In this document: positions 1 to 12,637 of the stretch, piece after piece
Numbering within the stretch: position 1 is the stretch's first letter
How the letters are laid out: every line of letters starts with the position of its first letter
The notes under the pieces: model-generated
The model's database searches: none
The model's input: the letters and a program-made list of their open reading frames with translations, nothing else
What the model was told of the DNA's origin: nothing
DNA from: Trichoplax adhaerens
Lineage: Eukaryota > Placozoa > Uniplacotomia > Trichoplacea > Trichoplacidae
NCBI RefSeq assembly: GCF_000150275.1
Contig: NW_002060975.1
Coordinates: forward strand, 66,655 to 130,654
DNA: 64,000 bases
Reading direction: 5' to 3'
Made by a program: the position numbers and the translations under genes

Positions 1-1216
1 AACGATAGTTGTAACTGTAAATTAAGTTTTACGTACTGATTAGTTTATAAAATAAAATCAGTGGTGATGATACTGGACTAATACAGTATATCGATAGATG
101 AGAGGCCGTTCGATTTCGAGTATTAGTCAAGTTAGAGGAAATCGTCTATTCTATATTGTGTTGCTGAACGATAGTTGTGAGTGTAAATTAAGTTTTACGT
201 GCTGATTAGTTTATGAAATGCAATCAGTGGTGATGATACTGGACTAATATATCGATAGATGAGAGGCCGATCGATTTCGAGTATTAGTCAAGTTAGAGGT
301 AATCGTCTATTCTATATTATGTTGCTGAACGATAGTTGTGAGTGTAAATTAAGTTTTACATGTTGATTAGTTTATGAAATAAATCAGTGATGCTGATACT
401 GGACTAATATATCGATAGATGAGAGGCCGATCGATTTCGAGTATTAGTCAAGTTAGAGGTAATCATCTATTCTATATTGTGTTGCAGAACGATAATTGTA
501 ACTGTAAATTAAGTTTTATGTATTGATTAGTTTATGAAATAAAAGCAGTGGATATATTTGACTAATACGTATATTGATAGATCAGAGGCCGTTCGATTTG
601 GAATATGAATCACGTTAGAGGCAATCGTCTATTTATTGCGATTCTGAATGATAACTATAATTGTAAATTAAGTTACGTACTGATTAGTTTATGAAATAAA
701 AGCAGTGGATATATTTGACTAATACGTATATTGATAGATCAGAGGTCGTTCGATTTGGAATATGAATCAAGTTAGAGGTAATCGTCTATTCTATTGCGAT
801 TGTAGACGATAGTTGTAACTTGTAGCTGTAAATTAAGTTTATGAAATAAAGCCAGTGGTGATACTGGATTAATATATTGATCGATCAGAGGCCATTTGAT
901 TTGGAATATTAATCAAGTTAAAGATAATCGTCTATTTTATTGTGATTCTGAACGATACTTGCAACTGTAAATTAAGTTTTATATCTGATTAGTTTATGAA
1001 ATAAAGCCAGTGGTGATATTGGACTAATATATTGATCGATCAGAGGCCGTTTGATTTGGAATATTAATCAAGTTAGAGGTAATAGTCTATTTTATTGTGA
1101 TTCTGAATGATAGTTGTAACTGTAAATTAAGTTTTATGTACTGATTAGTTTTGTGAAATACAGCCAGTGGTGATATTGGACTAATATATTGATCGATCAG
1201 AGGCCGTTGGATTTCC
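1..1216. repeat. Tandem array, 8 units of ~146-166 bp
   Basis: Units begin with AACGATAGTTGTAACTGTAA or a close variant at 1, 167, 328, 488, 647, 805, 951 and 1106; the last is cut at about 1216. Each unit then carries a GATTAGTTTATGAAATAA block, a GGACTAATATAT block, a GAGAGGCCGTTCGATTT block and a TCAAGTTAGAGG block. The first three units are most alike (GATAGATGAGAGGCC); the later ones read GATCGATCAGAGGCC and are shorter, so the array seems to decay toward the UGT exon on its right. It starts at the first base of the window, so its true left end is unknown. It has no coding potential. It probably lies in the intron of the minus-strand UGT. Confidence 0.93.
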
Positions 1217-1442
1217 AATCATTTAACCAGATGATCTGCAAGAGCATTTTCAAGTTGCAGATTCCGAGCAATGTAAGCTGATCAAGGCCTTCCCTTATTA
1301 CCATAGCCTTATGAGTAGAGTACAATTGGTGTAACTAGACTATAGCAGTAGCTTATTGACAATAATATACTACCTTTAAGCAAACAGAACATGTTTCTTG
1401 AAGATCAAAATTCAAAACAATAACAAAACAATCCGCCCTTAC

Positions 1443-1827
1443 CGAAATGTTGACTTTTTAACTCTTGCAATAGTTGGTTATCATTGGTAAATGCTTGTAG
1501 ATCTTCTTGAATCAATTTAACACAAGGAGACATAGTGTAATCTTGATGTTTCAAGACTATGGTTAAGCAATCTTCCATGTCTTTCTCCTTCATCGATGTC
1601 TGATAGTACTTGACGGTATATGGCTTATGATTTAAAAATTGGAGAGCAGAAGCCGCTACAACAACGACATGATGACCTCTTTGGTGTAATTCATCACCGA
1701 TAGTAGCCATCGTTTGAGCATGGCTGTGATAGAACTGGGAAACTAACAGAAATTGAGCTGCATAGCACGACTGAAATGATGTTTCTACATGCACTATGGC
1801 TAATGCTAATAGCCATCGAGAGAGCAT
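1443..1827 (-). CDS. UDP-glycosyltransferase, exon 1 only (gene continues past the left edge or is broken)
   Basis: This 128-codon exon matches the first exons of the three UGT genes to its right. A hydrophobic signal peptide (MLSRWLLALAIV...) is followed by a beta strand and the motif FYHSHAQTMATIGDEL, which carries the His expected as catalytic base, then a QRGH block and the YYQTS block. The ATG at 1825-1827 starts the signal peptide; an upstream in-frame TTG adds nothing. The exon ends CAACATTTCG|gtaagg on the minus strand, a good phase-1 donor at the same position as in the other copies. Exon 2 (acidic catalytic residue, donor-sugar signature, membrane anchor) should lie at lower coordinates but is not in the window, where only the tandem array is seen. 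It is head to head with the UGT at 3839. Either the intron is longer than 1.4 kb or this is a truncated copy. Confidence 0.8.
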
Positions 1828-3838
1828 AGTGTGTGTCAACTTGTGCTAATGTACTGTAAGCAAAGCAGAAATACGTGCAGTAAAAAGATTGTTGTCATCC
1901 AATCAGGCGAGGAAAGCCTGCCTTATTGACCAAAACAAACCATTTACAACTGTATCATTGGATATGAGAAGGGCCCGATTCATTCAATATGAATATATCA
2001 ATATATTCATGAGAATGAACAGTCAAGTCTATTGGATCGCTTTCGATAGTCATGCCTATGCCTCCCTTTTGATCGAGTTAATGATATCTATTGAAGACGG
2101 AGAACGTGAGAAGGCAAGGCCTAGTTAAGTAAACAATTGCTATGATGATGTTGGTTGCTTCCTTTATCTACTGTTGTATTGATGTTATTCAACAGTAATA
2201 TCGAGGATGAAAATACTAAAGTATATGTCCAGCAATCAACTCTATTCGATCATACTATAGGCAACATTTATCCCATAGGACTCTCTATCTGTTGCATTGC
2301 CGATCGTATTGGACTTGTAAAATGGATTTACTGTCCATTCAACGTTCATCAATCGTTTGCTACCCTGAAATGGAATGCGTAGTCATTGAATTCCTTTTAT
2401 CCCCATGCATTTTGCAAGCTTCTACCCCCTTCATCATCGATTTTATAAAAGACAAGTCAATCTGCTTGTTTGCTTCCTTCCTCATCCACTTGCCACCACC
2501 CACAGCCAGTAATGTGCACTGCATCAGCACAGCCTAGCATTGATAGAGGAAGCGATCAAAACTGTTTTGTCGCTCAATTCTATCCCATGTCTACTTTTCA
2601 ATGGCTCATCTTTGCAATAGAAGGCAATATCAAGCGTTATTGATAGCGATGATTGCCTTTTTTGCCACTCTTCAATAAACACTTCAACTTTAACCCACAT
2701 AAAATAAAATAAATTATTTTTCATCGTTATCGACGACAAGCCCATGTTTATCATCAAGAGGTCATGACCTCATTTTGAGCCAGTCCCATTGCAGTTGGTG
2801 CTGTAAACTAGCTCTAGACTAGGATATTGTACAGGCGATTTTAGTCTGTAAGGTCTCCTGTGTTGATCATCGAGGCATAACAACATCAACGTTTAAGCTG
2901 GCTCTATTTTCTAGAGTGCAAAAATAGAAAATAACAACAGCCATTGATGGATAGCATGTTTTGCCATCTTGCTAATCTGATGGATTAATCAACAAGTGCT
3001 CGATCATGCCTGTTCTACAGTAGAATCACTATTGACGACAGCCAGTAGTTGTGAATCCGTATGAGTACTGGCAGGGGGAAAAAAACGAGTTTTAACCGAA
3101 CCGGACCGAACCGAACCGAGCCGTTCTCAGGTGACTTACTGTCTATCCGTACAGTCTGCCAGACTACGACACGTACTGTACACTGTAGAATACAGTCTTT
3201 TGTACGCTGGTCTTGCGTCAATATTTTGATAGTAAGTGTAGTCGACTATCGCATACCAAGCTGGTGAAGATACGCTTTTGACTCGTGTCTTGGCTGTGAC
3301 CTCCAATCGCATCGCCGTGACCTTTTACCGTCCTTGTTTCCTACCTCCATCAGCGCAAAATAAAATAAAATCTGGCGTAAATAACTTCCATCTTCATGAC
3401 TATCATCATTGATTTATTGAAACAACATCGAGTTAGCGGTTATTTTCTCCATGCAATCTGTTCTAGTTGAACTTGTTGAATAGTTGCAACGTTGGCTGCC
3501 GACTTTTTGTTCTCGATCATATTACAAGAAGGAGAATAATCCAAGCCATTCATCGTCATCGTCTTCTTTGCTTCCATCGCTTAGTGGAGAGAAAACTTTA
3601 TTGAAAATCATCCATCACGCTAACACCTTCAAATTCAATTGCAGTCTGTCTTCTCTTATCCACCATGATATCAAAACAGCTCGGTTAAGAATTGATCCTT
3701 CTTACTGGTATTAAATCGATTGATCGACGCTGTTATTAAGAATAGGTGGTGATTGAAAAAAATTCCAATTTTTTTTTCCCCCTCACCATTGAGTATTGAA
3801 AATATACAGTCTTGCTTAGTCTTGCTTCCATTGGCACG
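1828..3838. other. Intergenic region between divergent UGT genes
   Basis: No supported gene. Short open frames on both strands overlap one another and show no recognisable motif. A small run of ACCGAACCGG-type repeats sits at 3095-3122, and a T/C tract at 3768-3784 precedes the UGT start at 3839. This stretch must hold the promoters of both divergent UGT genes; I see no clear TATA box. Confidence 0.5.
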
Positions 3839-6073
3839 ATGAAAACCATCATGGTAGTCGGCTTGTGGTTGGTAATGAATGCAATAGCTTGTGTTCAGCT
3901 TTCATCAGCAGCTAAAATTGCCATAGGTGCTTCATTTTATCATAGCCATACTCAAGTTTTAGCTGCCATCGGTGAAGAATTACATAAGAGAGGCCATTCA
4001 GTCACTGTCATCACATCTACAGCCAATCATTTTGTTGCTGGAAGAGGTTACAACATCCTATTTTATGAAACACCAGTTACTCAACATGATATTGGTAGTT
4101 GCACTGCTGTGGCACTCAAGAAGAATGATGTTTTCATTACCACTTGTATGAAGCATTTAATCGATGATAATAAAGCATACATGAATGATGATAGCTTACT
4201 ACAGCAAATCAGAGCTGAAAAATTTGGTAAGCGATAGCTTGACTGCTGTTAGTTAACCTTTCATCCAATGCTCGAGGAATGGGATAGGACTACTGTGTTG
4301 TGCCATTTCTTGTATAGTCACCATACGGTAGAAAATCTTGCAAGTGACATTGATAGGTTACACCAGTCGATGGATATCTTATGTACATAACATACGGCAT
4401 GTCCGCCATATTCTACTTTTCCTATGCCATTGTTGTTCACTTTTGATCATCATGTTATGATGATCAGTCATTTCTCGTATGGGAATACTTGCGATAACAA
4501 GTCAATCTTTTGCTTCAGTAAAATTTAATCCAACAAACATGATAGTTAACCAGGACAAGTTATGTAGCCAACTATAGTGAGCTACAAATGCAATAACATC
4601 ATTAAAGGTGTTGAATCGTACGAAATAGACTAGTAGAAGATAATGCTTACCATACAATGAGATCAAAAAAAAACACACTATTCTCATTTTACACTTCATC
4701 ATCCTATCTAAATAACTTTCTTTATTAAGTCCATTCCAATCTCCTATTCTCTATAGTCTTCATCCAGAACAACCATTTTCCTTAAGCGCAACTGACAATT
4801 GAACATACATGTAGAATACAGTACATGAATGATTGAACATAAATGTAAAGTATAGTACATGAATCTTTTTTTCAATTAATTTCTCTTGATGATGGTCATT
4901 ATAGATGCTATCGTATGCGATATCGCTTGCTATCCGTGCCATGTCGTATCGGAAGCAGCCGAAATTCCAATTCAAATTGATGTCTCAACCCTTGGTTTCG
5001 TGGATCCATTCGTCAGTATTCCATTTCATATACCAGCTCCTCTCGCTTACCTTCCAAGGATGGGCTTAGTCGCTACCAATAAAATGAACTTATATCAGCG
5101 TACTATTAATGTTGTCATCAGTCCTTTAATCATGACATTTCTCGACAATTTCATATTTGATTCCCTTTATAAAGTGGTCAATAAGAGCAAACTCGGTTTG
5201 CAGGCGGTACCTAAATTTATTGATACAAGAGCTACATTTCTAATTGTTAATGGCGATTTTGCAATTGATTATCCACGTCCACTGACGCCAACATCCAAAA
5301 TGGTTGGTCCTGTCCTACCAAAGCCTCCTAAATCTTTGCCACCACACCTGGAAGAGTTTATCACATCGAATCCTAACGGTACTATTGTGGTATCATTTGG
5401 TACAGTTGTAACAGCTGTCAAATATGTTATCGATATCCAAGTACTTTTCATGGCATTTAGTTTATTACCTTATAACGTCATCTGGAAGTATACCGAGGAA
5501 GTTCCCAAACAGTTGCTGACCTCCAATATCAAGATTGTTAAATGGTTACCGCAAAATGATTTACTAGGTCATGCTAATGTGAAAGCTTTTGTAACTCATT
5601 GCGGTTTAAATAGCATCCTAGAAGGTGCTTATCATGGCAAACCAATGCTAGGGATGCCAGTCGTTGGAGATCAGATAGCTCATGCCCAAAAAATTATTGC
5701 CAAAGGTGTTGGTGTCGTCTTGGATATCAAATCAGCAACAGTGAAAGAAATTCATAATTCAATTGTCAAAATTACAACAGATAAACAAATTCTAGATAAT
5801 GCTGCCCAAGTCTCTAAATTAATTAAGAATAGACCTAACGGTAGGACACCAGTTGAAGAGGCTGGCGATTGGGTTGAATTTGCACTCAATTGTGATGGAG
5901 GAAACTATCTAAGGACAGAAGAATATAATTTATCTTGGTATCAGCTATATCTATTGGATGTTTATGCTGTTATTGCTATCATGCTGTTTATATTCGTCAA
6001 GTTATTAAACTTAGTATGGATGGGATTTGCCTGGCTTTGCTGCCGCAAAGGCAATAAACTGAAAGAATCATGA
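3839..6073 (+). CDS. UDP-glycosyltransferase (GT1 family, ER type), copy 1
   Basis: Transfers a sugar from a UDP-sugar to small lipophilic acceptors, in the ER lumen. Exons are 3839-4226 and 4905-6073, joined in phase 1 (AAATTTG|gtaagc ... attatag|ATGCTATC), giving 518 residues, the usual family length. The ATG at 3839 starts a signal peptide (residues 1-25). Visible: SFYHSHTQ with the likely catalytic His37; Asp135 just after the intron (AIVCD), the likely acid partner; WLPQNDLLGH, then FVTHCGLNSILEGAYHG with donor-binding His361, and GDQ. A C-terminal hydrophobic anchor (DVYAVIAIMLFIFVKLL) is followed by a tail ending KLKES, a KXKXX ER-retrieval signal. An AATAAA lies 90 bases past the stop. 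Closest relative in the window is the gene at 9217. Which sugar or acceptor it uses cannot be told from sequence. Confidence 0.95.
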
Positions 6074-6162
6074 GAATTCGATGGATATACTATCAACAAT
6101 TGTTCATGTTCTAACAATCGGTAGCCTTAACAGAAAGAATCCAATTTAATTCATTTAGCTTC

Positions 6163-6168
6163 AATAAA
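6163..6168 (+). terminator. Polyadenylation signal AATAAA of UGT copy 1
   Basis: Canonical AATAAA 90 bases downstream of the stop codon at 6071-6073, in an AT-rich 3' flank. Confidence 0.5.
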
Positions 6169-9100
6169 CCCGTCTATATTTCTATGGTTTAACTGTTGAC
6201 TATTATTCATAACATTAGAATATAGTATTACATCACTCTATCTGGTATAGAGCGATGAAATTGGATATTGATTACACTATTGTATATCGTTTACCACAAG
6301 TGCTTGTTATGTTGGGTACAGCTTAACTCACAATCAACAGTCAAACATCATCGTTCATGATTTCGAATATCACTACCGGTAACGGAAAGAGAGAATGAGC
6401 AGTATTAAAAACTTTTTGTGACTTTGGTTTCTATAAAGTAAGATAACTTAGCCAGTCCAAAATCGACAATCGGATTATCAATTAAATGCACTTACTAATC
6501 TACAGTTGATAGGCATAAATAAAGCCTGTTTTAACTCATTTTTCCATTGCAATGACTAAGTATATTACCTCAAAGAGCTAAGCTATCCTGTAACCTTTTT
6601 ATTTGAATTGTACCTTTATATTAAAAGTTAATAACCACTCTATAATATGATGAATACTTTGCAGTATTATGCTAGCATGTTTTTGATTGAAATAAAATTT
6701 TATATACCATGATACAAAATCTACGGTGAATGTAGTTTCAATCTTTTAGTAAATTTAACATATCATTCTCTAAGCCATTTTGGATAATTTGAGACAGAAA
6801 CTGTCCGATCCAATATGAATTAAAGTTGTTGTTAATACATTAATAATTTAAAGATACTTGATTCTTTGTAGCATGTTGTAATATTGCTACCTGAGAGTTA
6901 TTCAATCAATACTATTACGAGTGATTACTGAGTACTAGAAAGGATGATATTCCATTATAAGGCCAGATTATTTTTAAAGCGTGTTTTAAAAATTTTTCTC
7001 TTCTCATTGAATCATAAATGATGAATTGAATAACGTTAAGGCACCATCATGCGTGGATGGTCGCACATACTTTATCTGTAGTTTTAACGGTTATTTGGTA
7101 AGTGTAATCAATACTTAATGATTATTGAGATTGATGCTAGAATAATTATCATAGACAGTAGCCCTAAGTACCCTATTAGGGTAAAATAGGCTACGTAAAT
7201 CAGCAGTTATCAATTTTAGGGATAGTTCTAGCGGTTGAGTGCTTTTATGAAGCTAAATACTGTACTAGTTATAGATTTTAATATATCTTCCATTGATGTC
7301 TGTCTGTTTATGGTACAACTTTAGATAATGTAATGGATTACTGGTTAATCATTTTCTAAGGAAAATAAACGTATTTAACATCTTACGCCTCTACCATCGA
7401 GTAGATTTGCTAATTGAAGTTAACTGCTTGCAAGGTTCAGAAATAAAGTCATATGCTAAAACGACGAGTATTGATATTTTCTACAAAGCAATGTAGTTGC
7501 GATTAAATTTTCTATAGTAATTAAGCTCCTACAGGTAAGCATAACTTTTAAATGTTTACTTCACTTTATTACATAAGATTATGTTCGTCTTACAATGACC
7601 AAGGACTATCTAGCTGCAATCGGACTATATAATCTTAGTCTTAAGCTTATTTGGGGTTGCACTACACGAATGTTAACAACGCAAAGTAGTATACGCATCT
7701 ACGAGGTTAAGGAATAAGGCTTGCTGTAATCACTGCCAGAATACATAAATTTATCTCTCAGACTATTCCCATAACGGTATGACTAATTCCTATAAGTAAC
7801 TTTAAATTGTATCAAAGTTTTTCACCTTAATAACTATTCGAGGAGGGTAAGTTCCGTAGGATCGTCGGGCTAACTAGCTTACCCCATAGAGGTGAAAGAA
7901 ATAGCTTTATTCTTTTACCATTATAACTTAACCGTTGTAAAAATAAGTTATAAACTTTATCTCGCACTATTGATATTAGTATTGAGTATTTATCCTTATT
8001 ACAATACTAATTGTAGAGTCTATTTCAAGAATAAGGGGTAAAATGTTAATTAAGTTATGTTATTGATTAGAATTGGTATCATCAAATTATTATTTAATGC
8101 TAGTACATGCTGTTCCCATCAAGTCATGAAATGTTAGTATTAGAAGTATATGAAAGAAAGGTAATGTAAAGAAGCCTAAACTTCACTATTAGAATTTATG
8201 CTACAATAAAAACGCGCAAAATATGGTGAGTTATGCTGTATATAAGTATATTGTCTCATGAGTGATACACGGTATTCCTTGGAAAATAGATTCCTAACAT
8301 TGCACCTCTCAAGTTTATTGTAAAGAATTGATTCCAGTGAATAAAATTTTTATTATACTATACGTAAAAGAAGTTTTAATAAGATGAAAAGCAATATTGA
8401 AAGGGAAGAAAATTCCTACTCTGGCCTAAATGTGACTAACAGGATGCATTAACCTGTAAACATAAGTATATTCGACCCATAGGATATATAATGCTATCCT
8501 TGAATACTATATAATGCATGGAACTATCAACATTATCTTTCCACCTAGCCATTCTAAAATTCTCCCTAGGATTAATATGGCGTACGCGCTTATGATAGTG
8601 TAGATTTCATATAGACATCTCATTTCATGAAGAAATGCACATACTAATATTATACTTGATTTCCTTTCCATACCTCAGTTTATGTGCATTAGAATAATTT
8701 AAACATACTGTAGGACTAAGTTCAATCAGTTAAATAATTGCACTGAGCTACAAAATAGTGATAATTGCTTACAATATCTATCAAAGGAAATAACATGAAG
8801 ATGACGACTAATTCCAGCCCTATAAGATGTAATGTAGTCAATAATTATTCTAGCAAAATTTAGACTGTTGGCATCAAAATATATCAATATCATGACATAG
8901 CCTGATTAAAGTGATGGGCTGGTAGATCTAGCTATTTTCTTCGTTGAAATCATACGGTACTACAGTAAACAGTATGGGGTAGTAAAAAAATATCGCCATT
9001 TATTGAATTGAATAACAGCGGCAGTATGGCAAACATGTGTTAATCAATAATTATTAATTTAAATAAATATGACGTTATACGCCGCATCATTAATATAAAT

Positions 9101-9216
9101 ATACATATATGTGTATTAATAAAAAGGAGGAATGCCTAATCCTCTGCTAAAGATCCCTATATTATTTATAAAACAATTCTATAGGTCTATACTTTAAAAC
9201 GACATTAAAATTCATA
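6169..9216. other. Intergenic region, 3 kb, no gene seen
   Basis: AT-rich sequence with no open frame above 60 codons and no tandem or inverted repeat that I could recognise. A possible TATA element (TTATTTATAAAACAA) sits near 9164-9178, about 40-50 bases before the start codon of the next UGT. Confidence 0.5.
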
Positions 9217-12200
9217 ATGGTTTTAACGAATATTTTCAAATTTTGGTTATTACTCATTTTAAGTGCGTTTATAATTCCTAGCCCGTGCAAACCTGCTCGA
9301 TTGCTATTGCTTGTACAGTATTATCCCAGCCATGCACAAATCCTATCTGTTATTGGTGAAGAACTTCAACAACGTGGTCATAATATTACAATTTTGACAT
9401 CATCTTCCAATTATCAGTTCTTAAAGAAGAGAAATCTAACTATTCGATACTATCAGACACCAGTCGATAACGAGGCAATATCTTTATGTACTGCAATAGC
9501 GTTCAAAAATGATGATCAAATGCTTACCCCATGCTCTCGTACTATGACAGATGATGTAAATGCATTTACCCTACAAAAAGAAATACTAGATGAGATGAAA
9601 AAGCAACAATTCGGTAAGGTAGAATCGATCGATAATATAGAAATTAATCGCTATAAAATGTTTTAGCACATACTGCATTTACTTCTATCTTGTTTTTTTA
9701 CTGATATTGTGTTATTGTTATTTATTCCAATCATCTTGCGTAGCAAATTAGTAGCATCAATCGAATCTTTAGCGTAAGATTTTTAGTATTTGCTTGATTA
9801 CCAGCTAGCTGCCCATAGTACGATTTTTATTGCCTCCCTCATTGCCTCTATTTTATATACTTATTCCTATCAGTTAAAATTGCTTCCTCAGCATTGTATA
9901 AAGAGAAGTTATTTTCGTATTACTTTACTAGCTTTAGTAAGTAAGCAAGCAAAATTTATGTTGATAATTGTCAATTTTATCATGAAATACAGATCAGAGG
10001 CTCTTAAAATTGTGATAGCATAGGCGGAAAAGCTTAACTAGCAGATACAATAAATACAGAAGTAATATTGCACTTTTCATTTTTCGTCGATAGGCTATAA
10101 CGCTAACTGCTCGGCATTTCTACATGCTAAAGTGAATTATTAGGCAAGCTTTATTAACTTGATTATAAATCATCATACGAAAGGAGACTTTTGCAAAATA
10201 CTAAAACATTACAAGTTATGTACATCATGGTTTAATTTAAGTCTAAGCAGATACTGTAATTTTCTGACTTGTAAATAAGAAATAGGTTTTGAATACTGTT
10301 GGACAGATTTTATTATATGTCGAACAAGAAAAATACAAGAATATAAGAAATTGCCAAGGAGGTGGCACACATTCTTAGCAACAAATCATAGGATTATAAC
10401 TAGTCATGCACTGGAGGTAGAAGTAGTCATATGGCTATGAAAGAGTAAAATAGCGAATCTCAATCAGTAACTAGATGAGTAGCTTCTACACAAAAGGCTG
10501 AAGAGGATCGTATAATGGAAGGGAAGGATTTCATGAGAAACGCTATATGAGAGGAGAATGATGTGAAGAACACAATTAAATTATACTTCTTACATATCAT
10601 ATTAACATAAATGCGGTAATTAGTAAAATGAGACCTAAAAATAAATTCCTTTTCGAACTCCATTATAATTTATTATTACGATATTTTTGTTTATTGATAC
10701 AAATCACGCTATTTCTACGGATTATTCTATCAATAGTTTTCTCTAAGGGTATGATTACACCTAAATAATTTCTATCCTGACTCCTGTCTTGCAACGTCTG
10801 CTATTGCAACAAATTTCCTTTGCAGTTAGCTACATCAACTACTGCACTTGTAAATGAGCCTACTAATCAAAAAAAAGTAAGGGAGATAATAAATGACTAC
10901 TAACGTTTTGTAGTTTGCTAACTACCGTAAATGATTACAAATGTACCCATACACATACCAATTTCGTATATATTTAATAAAGGTAACTTTAATATGACGA
11001 ACTGGTCCTTTCAAAAAAGAAGCTACAAAGTAGTTAGTTGCGCCTTCAATTCATTAAATCATCATCGCCATAGGTTGCTTGCCATCTATTATCATATTTT
11101 TTCTTTCTTATGACTGCAAATAGCAAATATTACCGTTTATTCCATAATTCTTTCTTACAACCTTGCGTATATATATTCCTACAGGCATTTACCTCAAACG
11201 AAGATTGTTAAAAATTGCAAATCTGACTTTTTTAATTACGCAACAAAAGCTTGATTAAGCATAATTTAAACGAGTATATTCCCTCTTTTTTCTAAACACT
11301 AATATATGCAATGGTCTAGTAACTTATGGAGTCTCAATAAATAATGCACAGTTGCAGATCTGCATGAAAGTTTGATATAAAATAGAAAATAATATTACTT
11401 CATTTGAAGCCTTACATGAACCCTATATATTAATACTCTAGCTTTAAATTTTGTATTTACAGATGGATTAATTTGTGACTTTCTCAGTTACATCTGCCAA
11501 ATTGTTGCCGGCTATACCAAAATTCCAATCCAAATTGATATTTTAGCTAATGGATTTATCGATCCTCTAACTGCAGAATCATTTCATATGCCTAGCCCAA
11601 CGGCTTACGTACCCCAAATCGGAATGATAGCAACAAATAAGATGAATCTATTTCAGCGTATTATTAACACCATACTGGGATACACAATATCATTTATTTG
11701 TGACAAGGTCATATTAGACTTTTATATATATCAGAAAGTCAATATCTCCCATTTAGGATTTTCATCTCCTCCTAAATTTAGCTTTAGAAAAGCAACATTT
11801 CTACTTGTTAATAGTGATTTCGCATTAGATTATCCGCGTCCACTTCCTCCCCATGTCAAAGTGGTTGGTCCAATCCTGTCTAAGCCAGCTGTTCAATTAC
11901 CTGAAAATTTGGAAGCATTTATTGCTGCTAACCGTAATGGTACTATACTAGTATCATTTGGAACAATTATAAATTTAAATAATATATTCGATCTACAAAT
12001 ACTACTCTACGCATTTGCACGATTACCTTATCATGTGATATGGAAATGTAACACCACTTCGTCTCTCAAGGACATACCTAATAATGTTCAGGTATTAGAT
12101 TGGGTACCACAAAATGATGTTCTTGGTCATCCTAACGTGATCGGATTTGTAACCCATTGCGGAGTTAACAGTGTCCTAGAAGCAGCCTATCATAGTGTCC

Positions 12201-12637
12201 CCATTGTGGGTTTACCGATAGCTGGAGACCAGGTTTCATTCGCACAAAAAGTACAGTCTAAAAATACAGGTGTTATTTTAAATATTAAATCGTTTAATGG
12301 AAATGATCTATTCCATGCTATCACGAAGATTACAACAGATCCATGGATACGTGGAAATACCAGTAAAATATCTAGATTGATCAAGAATAGATGTAATCAT
12401 AGAACGCCAAAGCAAGAAGCCGGTGATTGGATAGAATTTGCATTAAATTCTAATGGTGGAAATTATTTACGAACTGAAGAGTACAATTTATATTGGTATC
12501 AGTTACATTTAATCGATGTTGCGGTTGTATTAGTTATAATTGGACTTTTAATGATAAAAGTAATTATGTGGATATGTAGAAGAGTACCAATTAGGAGCTG
12601 GAATTTATTGCAAGAATTAAAATTAAAGGTCTTATAG
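9217..12637 (+). CDS. UDP-glycosyltransferase (GT1 family, ER type), copy 2
   Basis: Exons are 9217-9613 and 11463-12637, joined in phase 1 (CAATTCG|gtaagg ... tttacag|ATGGATTA), giving 523 residues. The intron of about 1.85 kb is the longest among the three complete copies. Signal peptide 1-~25; QYYPSHAQILSVIGEEL holds likely catalytic His39; the exon 2 start (GLICD) gives Asp138; WVPQNDVLGH is followed by FVTHCGVNSVLEAAYHS with His364 and GDQ. A C-terminal anchor near residues 485-505 is followed by a basic tail ending KLKVL, again KXKXX at the very end. It aligns along its whole length with the gene at 3839 (both have the IPIQID block and ATNKMNL block), so the two are probably recent duplicates. 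Acceptor specificity is unknown. Confidence 0.95.

Noticed and set aside
1889-3714. Several 66-81 codon frames between the divergent UGT genes
   Set aside because: Overlapping frames on both strands, some without an ATG, and no conserved motif; expected by chance in 2 kb.
12190-12384. Minus-strand 64-codon frame
   Set aside because: Shadow of the conserved donor-binding part of UGT copy 2.
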